Source: Turnera subulata (Eukaryota; Streptophyta; Magnoliopsida; Malpighiales; Passifloraceae). Taken from it: 64,000 bases of DNA. Below, one piece after another: positions 48,177 to 58,995 of this stretch (within the stretch, counting starts at the first letter, position 1; every line of letters begins with the position of its first letter). Both the position numbers and the translations under genes were made by a program. The notes under the pieces are model-generated. The model did not search any database, had not been told where the DNA came from, and saw nothing but the letters and a program-made list of their open reading frames with translations. Location of the stretch: positions 1 through 64,000 of the forward strand of contig JAKUCV010001687.1 in NCBI GenBank assembly GCA_028386065.3, read 5' to 3'.

Positions 48177-49394
48177 CTATCTCGAAGCATAAGCAATCAC
48201 CCGACCTTCTTGCATCAACACTACTCCCAAGCCAAGACCTGAAGCATCACAGAATAATGTGTACTCCACTCCTTGCTTAGGTACTGTCAAAACCGGTGCT
48301 AAGGTCAACTTCTTCTTCAGCTCATCAAAACTCTTCTGACAAGCATCACTCCATACAAAAGTCTGATCCTTCCTCAACAGCTTGGTCATGGGACCAGCGA
48401 TCAAGGAAAATCCCTCGATGAACCTCCGGTAGTATCCTGTAAGGCCAAGAAAATTCCGGACTTCGAAAACACTCTTGGGAGGCTCCCATTCCAGAACAGC
48501 TTTAACTTTGGCGGGATCAACTTTTATTCCTTCTCCTGATACAACATGTCCAAGGAAAGCAACTTCTCCAAGCCAAAACTCACATTTGCTGAACTTGGCA
48601 TACAATTGTTTCTCCCGTAACTTCTGTAGCACCATCCTTAGGTGTTCTTCGTGTTCTTCCTTACTCTTCGAATATATCTGAATATCATCGATGAAAACTA
48701 CCACAAATTTGTCCAAAAATTCATTCAAGACCAAGTGCATCAAACAGATGAAAACTGCAGGTGCATTGGTCAAGCCAAAGGGTACTACGGTGAACTCAAA
48801 CTGACCATACCGTGTCCGAAATGTAGTTTTTGGTATGTCTTTCTCCGCAATCTTAATCTGGTGGTATCCCGATCGAAGATCGATCTTAGAAAACACGATA
48901 GCTCCTTGCAACTGATAGAAGAGATCATTAATCCTGGGTAACGGGTACTTGTTCTTTACCGTCACCTTGTTCAGCTGTCGATAGTCTACGCACATGCGCA
49001 AACTACCATCCTTTTTTTTGACAAACAACACTGGTGAACCCCAAGGTGATATACTGGGTCTAATGAAACCCTTCTCCAGTAGTTCATCCAACTGTTTCTT
49101 CAACTCTTGAAGTTCTGTTGGTGCCATCTGATATGGAGCTATTGATATGGGTGTAACATCTAGCATTAGGTTGATAGTGTACTCACCCTCTCTATTAGGA
49201 GGCAATCCTGGTAGATCTTCAGGAAAAACATCTGGAAACTCCTTCACTACTGCTATGTTCTCCAAACCAAGAGTCTGTACTTCTTTGCCAGTGACATAAG
49301 TCAACAAGGCGTCTGGACCATATGGCTTCATTCCGTGGTCTTGGGTAGTAGAGATACTACATGCGGCAATAGCTCTCCCAATTCTAGTTAACAA
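48177..49394 (-). pseudogene. Gypsy (Tekay/Del-like) reverse transcriptase
   Basis: A 405-codon frame begins with the post-protease linker ([19 protein letters not shown]) and runs through a complete RT. The blocks in order are [53 protein letters not shown] and the catalytic [11 protein letters not shown], in which FIDD replaces the more usual YVDD/FIDD variants without loss of the two Asp. [15 protein letters not shown] and [13 protein letters not shown] then lead into RNase H with the catalytic [12 protein letters not shown]. It stops in RNase H after IAYASR. RT copies element RNA into DNA. This frame is nearly intact but lies in a pol broken on both sides. Confidence 0.9.
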
Positions 49395-49397
49395 GAT

Positions 49398-49817
49398 CTA
49401 TTGTCCACCATCAGAAGTCAATAGCACTTCCTTGGTACGATAGTTCACCAAAGCACTGTGTCTCGACAACCAATCCGTCCCCAGGATTATGTCGAAACCT
49501 CCCATGCTCATCACAACCAACTGAGCAAGAAAGACCTCATCGTCTTGCGTAAGCGTTACGTCTCTACATACATGTGTCAACTTAACCACTATGCCCGCGG
49601 GTAACCTAACCCTCAACGAACGTGTTAAACTCTCTTCCGTACAGTTATGTTGTATTGCAAAACTTTGTGCAACGAAGGAATGTGTAGCACCAGGATCTAT
49701 CAAGGTATAGGCAATATTACCAAAAATTGTAAAAATACCTGCAATAACATCGGCATTCTCTGGATCTTCTTCAGCTGTGATAGCGAATGCCCTTGGGACA
49801 GCTACACTCTGGTTCAT
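49398..49817 (-). pseudogene. Gypsy protease
   Basis: A 139-codon frame ends one codon before the RT frame, in the same frame, separated only by a TAG at 49395-49397 (usually a sense codon). The retropepsin motif reads YTLIDPGATHSFVA, where the usual DSGA is DPGA. MGGFDIILGTDWLSRH is the conserved Gypsy block near its C-terminal end. Confidence 0.85.
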
Positions 49818-50984
49818 AGCTGACTGTGTTCTGGCAGGTGCAACTCCACATCCTCGTCCTCGGGTAGCTCCAGAACCACTCGGTACGCCAGCTACCGAGG
49901 CTTGTACAGTCTATTTGGGAGCTGGATTTCCTGACCTTCCCAACTTAGGGCATGAAGAATGGTAGTGTCCCATCTCGTTGCACTCATAGCATCTCACTGT
50001 AGACAAAGGAGGTCTAGGACGGGTATCACCAGATGAAGTCCATCCAGATTGTGTTCAAGAACTCCCTTGGTTGTTATTGTAGGTGTTGCTCCATCCACGA
50101 CCCTGAGATACTGGCATGGATTGATTCTGTCCATACCCTGGCCTGTTAGCGGTGGTTTGGAACCTCTTGTTTTGGTTCCCCCCACTATGTGCAGATCTCT
50201 TCTTTCGAATCTCTTCCATCTCTCTTTCGTTCCCCATCCAGATGACCTCTGCTTGAAGAGTATCCGCCAGCATGTCTTGATAGGTCTCATAAACTTTGCA
50301 TCCCATGACTGTTTGGATGCAAGATCGTAAGCCATCCCAGAAATGCTTGCATCTAGCCTTTGGTGTGGACACATACTCTATTGCGTAGATGGATAAACGG
50401 TTAAACTGAATCTCATAGTCGTTCACCGACTGTCCGATTTGCTGTCGCAGACTCAAAAATTCTCGTTTAAGCTGGTCCTGGTAGACATCTGTGACAAACT
50501 TCCTTCGGAACATCTCTGTAAATTGTGCTCAGGGCATGGTGATTGGTTTCGCCAGGTCACATGTTGCCGAATCCCGCCAGTCCACAACGACTTTGCAAAA
50601 CATGGATGCGGCATACTTAGCCCACATGTCATCTGTGCATCTGAGTTTCAGCATCACTGGATGAGCTCGACAAAGCCAGTCGCCAACTGCCTGTGGGTTG
50701 GTAACCCTTGTAAAGGTATCAAGACCTAGCTTGGACAACTTGGTATAGACAGGATCCTCGACAGGTCCTTGATTCTCTTGTTCACGAACTTCTTTGGCTT
50801 CTAAACGGGCATCTCTCGCATCTTGACGCTGTAGAATCTGTGTCATGGTATGCATAATCTGTGTTGTGTCCCCCGGTGCTCCCGTGGATAATTGTCCACC
50901 TACGACCGGTTGCGGCTGATTGACCGATACAAGGTCATCGTCAAAACGCTGCTCAGCATGCTGATTTCCTCCTACCGGATCCAT
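49818..50984 (-). pseudogene. Gypsy gag
   Basis: The start MDPVGGNQHAEQRFDD is at 50984. The retrotransposon gag domain follows (WRDSATCDLAKP, then FRRKFVTDVYQDQLKREFLS after a stop at about 50529 and QQIGQSVNDYEIQFNRLS). A basic region (KKRSAHSGGNQNKRFQ) and a CCHC knuckle CYECNEMGHYHSSC at about 49960-50000 come next. Stops at about 50530 and 50055 interrupt an otherwise collinear frame. The order and the knuckle fit Tekay/Del-type Gypsy gag. Confidence 0.85.
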
Positions 50985-50999
50985 TCATACCTATATGAA

Positions 51000-52881
51000 A
51001 ATGTATGCATGCATGTTATACCAAGATTATGACCAGACTATGCACAAATAAGCAAACAAACAAGCACAATTATCACCCCTAAGGACATACTGCCCGCTCC
51101 GCTACAAAAAATGAAACGCCCCGACTCACATTTACCATATATAATAATCACGTGCCAGAACTACTTTTATCACAACAACAGACAGTAATTATACAACAGA
51201 ATTCAATACAACGGAAATCCAGATAACAACCGTCACCCGAGCACGGGGACCTTTATTACAGTCAACAAACATCAACACACAACAACAGCAGCAGAAAATA
51301 TAAAGCAACAACAGAAGCAGAGTGACGAGAAAACAGCAGTGGAAGACTCTATGCACATGCAGCAGAGGTATGGATCCGGGGTCAAGTGAAGAAGATACAG
51401 CAGTTGAGTCGTACATCGTACCTGTACTACAAGCAACTCATCCTACGTGATGAAACCATGTAGGCGAGAGTCCGAAACGCTCACCAGTACATTTAAGTAC
51501 AATCATGGATAAACAATAATATGCAAGCAACCACAATACTTCAAGGAAGGAAAAAGAAACAGGCAAAAAGGATTATACTGAAACAAGACTAGTCAACCTA
51601 ACTTTTCAAATTTTAATATTCAGGCCCGTCACTGGACAAGCTAGGGTCGTACCAGGTTATCAACATGTTCCGAGTGCCAGATCAATAGAGAACCCGGAAT
51701 AGACATCCCAACAATCAAACAGGGATAGACATTCCAAATATTAAAAAGGGATAGACATCCCAAGCATAGACATGCTTAAATAACCTGATTATGGACAGCA
51801 CAAAACAATCTCTAACCATCAAGTCGAACCACTACTTTCCACGTGACATTTAAGTCATCAACACAATTTCCAATTATCCAATTCCTCAAGATGTCCATCA
51901 TATCAATTCATCAACAATGACAATAACAAAGTTGCCCAACAACAATAACCAACTCAGCAGTACAATCAACAATTCAAGCAACAGAGGATTCACAACAGTA
52001 TTACAGGCAGCATATCAAAGGTTATCCATCCTCACCTTGGCCGATTATCAGTTATGAATATCCTCAACAGGTTCCAAATCCGGTTCTTCGTTGTACTGCT
52101 CGTTATCAGCTCCTATAATAAATAATAAATATATACACATAAGATGCACAACAATGATATGCTAATGATGACAATCTAATACTGTAAAGCGTACATAATA
52201 TCTTTACCCAACCCGATTTCTATCCTGGTTTAGTTTTACTTGATAATACCCCTTTTCCTAAATATTTTTTTCATAAAAATTATTTACCATACATATTTTT
52301 CTCCAATATATACATCCTAAATTTATTTTTTCCAAAATAAATAATCTTGTATATTTTTTTTTCTTTCCAGAAAATATATATTATTATTATTATTTCTTTT
52401 CTCTTTTTTATTTTTAAAAAGGACTGGGCTAGCCCATAGTAATCTGAGCCAACCCAAAATCCAAGCCCAAGGAAACCCAACCAAACCTAAAGAGGCTCAG
52501 CCCAGGTGCAAAGCCCGAACCAAGGCTGGAACCTATGCTTAGGCCCGCCAAGGTGTAGCCCAACGCCAACGCAGATCAACCCTCAGACCCGCCGGGTCAA
52601 CCCGACCCAGCCGGGTCATCTTCAACCCAAGCTCACCTAGGTGATTTGTAGTGGCGGCTTCATGTCGGGGAAGGTGGCGGCAAGCGAGGCGAGGCGGAGC
52701 AAGGCGACGGCGACAGAGAGGAGAAGCGAGGGAGGAGGCACGGTGGCTACTGGTGGTTGTCGGCAGTAGCAAGGCAACTCGGACGGCTTGCTTAGGTTGT
52801 CTCCACCGGGCGGTGACGGCCTGAAAACTTGCAGCAGCAAGCGAGGGAGAGGATGGTGGCGCGAGGAAGGAGAAGGCGATG
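51000..52881 (-). mobile_element. Gypsy 5' LTR, left part, with primer-binding region
   Basis: Read on the minus strand, this is the downstream part of the 5' LTR plus the short leader to gag. A primer-binding-like CTTGGTATAAC lies near 51030. 52540-52880 is GC-rich with GGCGG repeats. A TATA or cap site was not assigned. The LTR is interrupted at 52881 by the SIRE-type element and continues at 60241. Confidence 0.65.
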
Positions 52882-54313
52882 TGTTAGAATAGGTGCCCTA
52901 CGCTAGAGGGGGTGAATAGCGTTTTTCGGACGAAATCAAAAACTTGCAGGAAATAAATGCGGAATTGAAAGAATGAAGGACACACCAAATTTTATACTGG
53001 TTCACACACACAACTTTTGTGGCTAATCTAGTCCTCCGAGAGACTCTCTCGAAGATTTCACTATATAAGTTAAGCTTCCGGGTGCTTAACAAACCGTTTA
53101 CAATCCTAGAGTTCGAGTCACACGAACCTCTAATCACTTGCTTGAAGATACCTCACTTCAAGATTTCTCTCACAGAAAGAAAGACACTCTTCCTATGAAT
53201 TTGCTACAAGGGAACAATCCTCCCTTAAGGTGTATGACTATACTTAAATCACTCAAAGCAAAAACTCTCTCAAGGAGTGGATATGAGTAAACAAGATAAG
53301 CTCTATAAAGGCAACTCTCAATTTTCAAGGAAATTGGCTCATAAAATTGTGTATGAATGTATGACAATGAATGCTTAAAATGTAGAGAGTTGATTGTGCT
53401 TAAACAGAGGTGTAATAACTCTATTTATAGGTCTGGAAACATGTATGACCGTTTGGGAATCAATCCAAAACAGCTTTAGACAAAATAGCATGGGGAGCTG
53501 AAAAAGGTTTCTGACCATAGCGGCAGAACATCGATGTTTAGAATCAGTACATCAATGTTTAGCCAGTAAATTTGAATTATTGGTCCAACGGTCACTAAAA
53601 CATTGATGTTTACCAAGGGAACATTGATGTTTTGGAACACTGCCAAAACAGTTTTAAAACAAATTGCATAAGAACATCGATGTCTAAAATTGGAACATCG
53701 ATGTTTCGGAACACTGCCAAAACAGTTTTAAAACCAATTGCATAAAAACATCGATGTCTAGAACGAGAACATCGATGTTTTGGAACACTGCCAACATTCT
53801 TTGAAAAAGCCAATTGCAGGAACATCGACGTCTCAAAGTTGAACATCGGTGTTTTGATGCTGCAAAACATTTTAAGTGCAACGGTCACAAGAACATCGAT
53901 GTTTGGGATGCCAACATCGATGTTCTGAGCTACTACTTCTTTTTGAAAAATTGTTTGAAGGCAGGAACATGGATGTTGAAAATTCAACATCGATGTTCAT
54001 AGCTCAAAACTTATTTTTATGGTTGAAAGGATGCTATTTGATGCATGACAAAAATTGATTTTGTTTTGAGCCAATTTCTTAGAAGAATTGAGTGTTTAAC
54101 CTTGTACAATTTATGTTCCTAGATCTTCTTGCTTGTCACTTCAATTCTTGTGCTCTTCTTCTCTTTATATTTGTTCTCTTTGAGTCATTTCTTTTTGCTT
54201 CGGGAGTGATTTCTTTTTGCCTCGGGTTTGTCGTCATTTTGAATCAATGTCCGGTTTGTCAAATCAAAACCTGTATGAGACAAGGAGGCATTAGCAAACC
54301 ACTATTTCTAACA
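52882..54313 (-). mobile_element. 3' LTR of SIRE-type Copia derivative
   Basis: It starts TGTTAGAATAGGTGCC and ends TTCTAACA. The outer flank CGATG (52877-52881) equals the flank of the other LTR (60241-60245), so this is one insertion. It is about 190 bases longer than its partner because the partner has an internal deletion near 59973. 53525-54000 is an array of about 73-bp units carrying the palindrome ACATCGATGT, usually twice per unit. The polypurine tract AAAAAGGGGAAAT adjoins it at 54314-54326 on the minus strand. Confidence 0.93.
53525..54000. repeat. About 73-bp tandem repeat with paired ACATCGATGT palindromes
   Basis: Units start near 53527, 53602, 53673, 53747, 53820, 53892 and 53965. 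A typical unit has GAACATCGATGTCTA, about 10 bases, GAACATCGATGTTTTGGAA, then CACTGCCAAAACAGTTTTAA and CCAATTGCAT. A shorter version of the array lies at 59636-59945 in the other LTR. Confidence 0.9.
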
Positions 54314-54659
54314 ATTTCCCCTTTTTGATAATGATAAACCAAGAAGAGTATATGTCAAGTGTATGGATTCAAAATGAGGTTAATTCCCCCTACGTTTGTC
54401 AAAACGTGATTCCCCCTAACTTGATGCATATGCATATATTCTTATTTAATCTTCTCCCTTTTGGCATTAGAAAAAAGAATAACAATGGCAAATTGAATTG
54501 AAGAGGCATAATAAAAAATAGAAAAAGAGTCGATACTCCCTGAACATCAATGTTTTGATACGGAACATCAATGTTGTATGCATACCTGCAAAAGAACGTA
54601 GAAAACACTCCGATGCTCAAGTCAGTAAGGAATCAATGCAATAAAATGATACAGAAATG

Positions 54660-54855
54660 CACTAATTAGATCAATGTTGAGTCAAGTATTCCTAGCTCAT
54701 TTCGAATTCGGAAGAATGACTCTTTCTCTAAAGGTTCTAGTCGTCTCGTAACGTCTTACATCAGCAACTTTCTCGAATACTCCACATTCTTTCTATTGTA
54801 TAAAATCTCATATATACCCTTAGCGTCATCACGTCTGCTTATAAATACCAACCTC
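54660..54855 (+). promoter_or_regulatory. Promoter-like region of the first antisense ORF
   Basis: CTTATAAATACC at about 54838-54849 is a good plant TATA box, 33 bases before the ORF's ATG at 54882. Just upstream, AGCGTCATCACGTCT (about 54821-54835) holds paired TGACG-like motifs in reverse orientation, similar to as-1 elements of some viral and stress promoters. This is inference from motifs only. Confidence 0.45.
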
Positions 54856-54881
54856 ATGCCTGGCAAAGCATGTCTTGAGCC

Positions 54882-55265
54882 ATGGACTCACCACTAAGGA
54901 CTAGAACTACCTCTGATTTAGAGGAGTTAAGCTATACTTATGGTGCTGCTCTCTTTGGTGAATCCGATGATGGGAAACAGCTAAAGAAACAATGTAGGCA
55001 GAGGAACATCCCTGGTCGTATGGAAGATACGGCCACTTCTCGCAAACGTCGAAAGAAGCTGGTCACCAAAGAGGAACCTTCTGGTCGCGAGGAAACCGGT
55101 GACAAAAAGGGCAAGGAGGTGGCTCACATCAGTACACCACTGGAGACACTGGAGCATCTGAACGCTGCCCTGAAGAAGATCAACACTGCGGTGATGCAGA
55201 TTGAAATGGCCTGTATGGGACTTACCTCTCAAATCGAGAGTATGCACAATCATGTAAAAATCTAG
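54882..55265 (+). CDS. Unrecognised 127-residue protein, antisense inside the Copia derivative
   Basis: This is an intact plus-strand frame, opposite to the element's gag, with a TATA box 33 bases upstream and an AATAAA-like AGAAATAAAC about 50 bases after the stop. Residues 1-40 are polar (SYTYGAALFGESDDGKQ). Residues about 50-65 contain a strongly basic nuclear-localisation-like run TSRKRRKKLVTKEEP. Residues about 84-127 are helix-forming, with LETLEHLNAALKKINTAVMQ as a probable coiled coil. No family is recognised. The compact promoter-ORF-poly(A) layout is unusual within a retrotransposon and could reflect a captured host gene or integrated viral sequence. Codon usage is GC-richer than the surroundings. 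Confidence 0.55.
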   Translation: MDSPLRTRTTSDLEELSYTYGAALFGESDDGKQLKKQCRQRNIPGRMEDTATSRKRRKKLVTKEEPSGREETGDKKGKEVAHISTPLETLEHLNAALKKINTAVMQIEMACMGLTSQIESMHNHVKI

Positions 55266-55478
55266 AGAAGCAAGTAGCTCCATAGAGTGCTCCTTATCTA
55301 TTGTAATATGTTATGAAGAAATAAACAAGTTGTTCCCTTTTGTTTAATTTAAATCAAACTTATTATTAAACATAAATGTCGGGTACAATATAAGATCCAA
55401 AAAAAAATCAAGCTTGTTATTAGTAACCCAAAAACATAGGTGGTAAAAGCAAGAATTTCTTGTAAATAAAAAAAATTC

Positions 55479-55769
55479 TTAGTTAAAACGATGTTCATTA
55501 TCTTGCATGCCAATGATGACATCATAACGCGCGTTGATTCTTTGAAAGAATCTATAACTACTTGTCCAAACAGGAGCAATTTTATCACACATGCACTGTA
55601 CTCGAGGTATCGTCCCATCAATCTGGTCACGTTGGCCTCTGATGGATGTGTGGATAAAGGCATAAAAAGAAAAGCTAAGAAAGCCAGAGTGACAGAATGT
55701 TAGAAGTGAGCTGGAAAACATTTCCGTTTGTAGCCCGAAAACATACAAAGTGATAGAGCAATAATTCAA
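55479..55769 (-). CDS. Possible small ORF between the two antisense ORFs
   Basis: A 96-codon minus frame and a 70-codon plus frame (55491-55703) overlap here. The minus frame ends RFFQRINARYDVIIGMQDNE, which looks helical. The plus frame ends GIKRKAKKARVTEC, basic like a nuclear signal. I cannot decide which is real, and neither matches a family I know. If the minus frame is real, it belongs to the element's own strand. Confidence 0.25.
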   Translation of the reverse strand: MNYCSITLYVFGLQTEMFSSSLLTFCHSGFLSFSFYAFIHTSIRGQRDQIDGTIPRVQCMCDKIAPVWTSSYRFFQRINARYDVIIGMQDNEHRFN

Positions 55770-56009
55770 TTAGTGGCAAAAATTTCAAAAAGCAAAACCT
55801 TGAAGATCGTAAATAATTTGGAGTTTTGTGGAAGGAAATCTGCTTTTCTGATTACCAAAAAATCTTCGGGAATTTGTGGGGTCTAAACTTTGAAAAATAG
55901 AAAATCATATTTCTATAAAAGGAAAAGCAGTGGAAAGCAAATAATCAAAAGCATATAGAAAAAAAAATACGATTCAGAGAGAGAGAAACACAAACCACGT
56001 CGAGACAGA

Positions 56010-56489
56010 ATGCCTTCTTCATCAACTGTCTTCTTCGTTGAGGGTGCCTCCTTAGGAAGGAGGAATCGACTGCCCTACAGCCTGAGAAACGAGCATCCAG
56101 AGGAACTACCAAACGAGCTCGGCAGGATGCCTCGTCTGGTCTTCGTAGATGAACTCTACTCCTCCAGGTTCTTTGTTACTTCCATGGAAGAGACGATCTT
56201 CCTAGAGGACCAAGGCACCTTAAGAACTTCCTTTTATGGCTCGGCTAATTCTGTCATGTTCTTTATTTCTGATAGACGTCAGGAATTCAACCTAGAGCCC
56301 ACTTGTCAATTCCTGAACCAAGGTACCTTGAGAGATCTGAAGAACCAGTATAAGCCCAACATGGTTCTGCTCACGGAGACCCAGTGGCAGCCTGAAGACA
56401 ATCATGGTGTCATCCCACTTCGTTTTCTTCCTGCAAACCGATTTGAACTACATGGCCAAAATAACTCGGGTGGTATGTGGTTCTCTTAG
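56010..56489 (+). CDS. Unrecognised 159-residue protein, second antisense ORF
   Basis: This plus-strand frame has a TATA-like TATAAAAGG at about 55915-55923, 87 bases upstream of its ATG. The sequence has mixed alpha/beta character, with hydrophobic segments such as RLVFVDELYSSRFFVTSM and ANSVMFFISD, no signal peptide and no membrane span. It ends at TAG (56487-56489). The same frame then stays open for another 29 codons of ordinary-looking composition before a run of Asn codons and TAA (56577-56579). The TAG may therefore be a recent nonsense mutation. I recognise no family. Its distance, strand and promoter match the first antisense ORF, so both probably came in with one segment. Confidence 0.5.
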   Translation: MPSSSTVFFVEGASLGRRNRLPYSLRNEHPEELPNELGRMPRLVFVDELYSSRFFVTSMEETIFLEDQGTLRTSFYGSANSVMFFISDRRQEFNLEPTCQFLNQGTLRDLKNQYKPNMVLLTETQWQPEDNHGVIPLRFLPANRFELHGQNNSGGMWFS

Positions 56490-56579
56490 AATGACAGTAT
56501 CAGGGTCAATATTACTAATGATCCTAACAGCTTCAGAGTCAATGTTATACCCGCCCGAAATAATAATAATAATAATTAA

Positions 56580-57110
56580 AGTATTTATGTTTGGGCATGT
56601 GTATGAGATTAATTACCTCTTTGTGAATATTCAACAGCAGGCTAGTATCCTTTGACTGGATCAATTATGCTCTAACTATATGCCATGCGAGTCAAATGAA
56701 ACCATATGCATAAAAAGAATATCCTTATAATGAAATTTTCATGAATTTGAGACGTTGATTAGGCTTTGAAGAGTTTAAATACAGTTTAATCACCAAAACA
56801 CTTGACTCTTCTTGGGTTTGAAAATTTGTGTATATATCTTCTACCCAAATCTCAGAACAAAAGCTTCCTAATACTCTCGGGTTGCAATATTTGGGTGTGA
56901 ACCTGCTACCCAATTTTTACTTCATGCAAAATGAACTTACTTCTAAGCCCATTTACAACCTAGACAAAATAGGATGCTCAAGACTCTTTTATCATTACCC
57001 AAGAATGAAATATATGAATGCAATATGCAACAATCAATTAACTAAGCATCAAAAGCACTATTAAAAGTATATCAAACGATGAGCATTTTCAACATTACCA
57101 CTCATCCTTG
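56580..57110. other. Non-coding junction between antisense segment and gag/protease
   Basis: No gene is seen. AT-rich sequence ends where the minus-strand protease remnant begins near 57110. The exact junction of the foreign segment with element sequence is not visible. Confidence 0.4.
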
Positions 57111-57114
57111 CATT

Positions 57115-58994
57115 CCTACAAGGATCAATCATGCATGGCCACATTTGTTAAGAACTTGGATGCTTCTTTGGTCATGTGCTTGGAGCATCCGCTATCAAGG
57201 TACCAAACTACACTTGATGCCTTCAAGCATGCCTACACAAGCATTTCAATGAGTTTTTGGTACCCAAATCTTCGTGGGTCCTTGAGTGTTATAGGCGTAA
57301 CGGTAATGAGCTTCATTTTGTGCCCAATGCCTATGCCTAGTAAAGCAAACATGAGCAATGTGTCCTACCCTATTGTAATAATGGCAAATAACATTTGGAT
57401 TGTACATTCTACTAGGTTGGTAGTAGTTGCTATGTTGTCTATACTTGTGCACTTTACTAACCTTATTTTCCTTAGGTTGAACCTTAGGTTTCCTAGGTTT
57501 AGTCTCAATTTTCTTTTTGGGTTCATTCTTGAAACCTAGTCCATGTTTAGTTGATTGCAAGTTATCTAAGATAGAATTTAAGTTCTTTTGAGGGGTGTTA
57601 AATTTCTTTAAGGTTGTTTCAAGTTTTTCAAATTGTTCCTTTAAAGACATACATGATGAACATTCCCTAGTTGAATTTTCCGGTTTGTTAGCACTCCTCT
57701 TTCCGTAAAATTTATTCTCTTCCTTGAGCTTTTCATTTTCATTTGACAACTTCTCCATATCATTTCCTAGAGTTGTAAGTTGTTTCTTTAAGTCCTTGTT
57801 AATTTTAGAAGCAGAAATGTATTCACTATAAAGCTCATCAAACGGATTTTGCAATTCTTCATAGGAAAAAACTTCATTTGGAGAAGTGGTACTTACCTCT
57901 TCCGGCTCTTCTTCCAGTGCCATGAGACATAGGTTGGCCGTTTCTTCTTCATCGCTATCGGATGATTCATCGCCTGAATTGCCTCCTCAAGAAATGTATG
58001 CCCTTTGCTTCTTTTAGGGCTTCTTTTCTTTTCCTTCCTTCGCCTTGGGGCACTTGGGTTTGATGTGCCCAACCTCTCCACACCCATAGCACTTGGGCGG
58101 ACCGGACAACTTTCTTCCTTTCCTTTCAAATTCCTTTTTCATGAATTTGTGGAATTTTCGGATGACAATTCCGAATTCTTGTTCGTCCTCACTATAGTCC
58201 AATTCGGTGGGCTCTTGAGTCTTGGAAGTGGAAGCTTTAAGGGCTATGTCCTTCTTCTTGGGTTCCTGCAAAGAGGATTTAAGAATTTTAGTTTCATAAG
58301 TTAGGAGGTTACCTCTAAGGCCATCAATGGTTGTGTTCGATGTCCCGATGTTCTCATAGATAGCGTCGGCTTTGGAACGCCATTCGGGAGTGAGGCATCT
58401 AAGGAGTTTTCTGGCCAAGTCCTTGTCGGAGTAGACCTTCTTGAGAGCATGAAGGTTGTTTACTATTTTGGAAAATCGATCGAACATCTCCTCAATCCTC
58501 TCATTCTCCTTCATTCGAAAGAGTTTGTATTCTGCAGTGAGGGAGTCGATTTTGGCCTCTCGAACTTGATCAGTTCCTTCGTAGGTAATCTCCAGCTTGT
58601 CTCACATTTCTTTGGCGGTTGTGCAACAAAAAAATTTTCGGTAATCATCAAGATTGACAGCACAGTAAAGCATGTTGATTGCTTTGGCATTGTTTTTGAC
58701 TTTCTTGATGTCTTCAGCATCATACTCCGCTTCCGTCTTTGTCACTGTGGTTTCACCAACTTTGTTTGTCGGGATTTGCTCTCTGGTCTTCATGATTTGC
58801 CAAAGAGCATAGTTATTGGCTTGGAGGAAGATTCTCATCCTCTCCTTCCAGTAGCTGTAGTTGGTGCCATCAAAAAGCGGTGGACGGGTGGTTGATTGTC
58901 CTTCGATGAGTCCTGCATATATACTACTTGAAGAAGTCATGGAAAGTTCCTCTCGAACGATTAAGTTTTTTAGAGAGTTAGGCTCCGCTACCAA
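57115..58994 (-). pseudogene. SIRE-type gag with protease start
   Basis: The first ATG of the frame is at 58994, next to the primer-binding-like TTGGTAGCGGAGCC (about 58981-58994); MTSSSSIYAGLIEG at 58938 may be the true start. The frame carries the Copia gag N-terminal region (PLFDGTNYSYWKERMRIFLQ) and UBN2 domain. It is interrupted by one TGA at about 58599-58601, where W is usual (AKEM-stop-DKLE). The first knuckle CYGCGEVGHIKPKC lies at about 58060-58110. A frameshift near 58010 leads to 57923-57246, with a long coiled coil and a damaged second knuckle (CHYYNRVGHIAHVC, second Cys lost), ending in TKIWVPKTH. The protease motif YLDSGCSKHMT follows in another frame at about 57170-57205. No integrase or RT exists in this element. 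Confidence 0.85.
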
Positions 58995-58995
58995 T

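Noticed and set aside
48475..48941. Plus-strand ORFs over the Gypsy RT
   Set aside because: They are shadows of a strongly conserved minus-strand RT/RNase H frame.
53525..54000. Frames of 60-126 codons in the palindromic LTR array
   Set aside because: They are translations of the 73-bp repeat with no conserved domain; similar frames appear on both strands.
57108..57539. 143-codon plus-strand ORF
   Set aside because: It lies antisense to the gag coiled coil, knuckle region and protease motif of the Copia derivative, which have clear family motifs on the minus strand.
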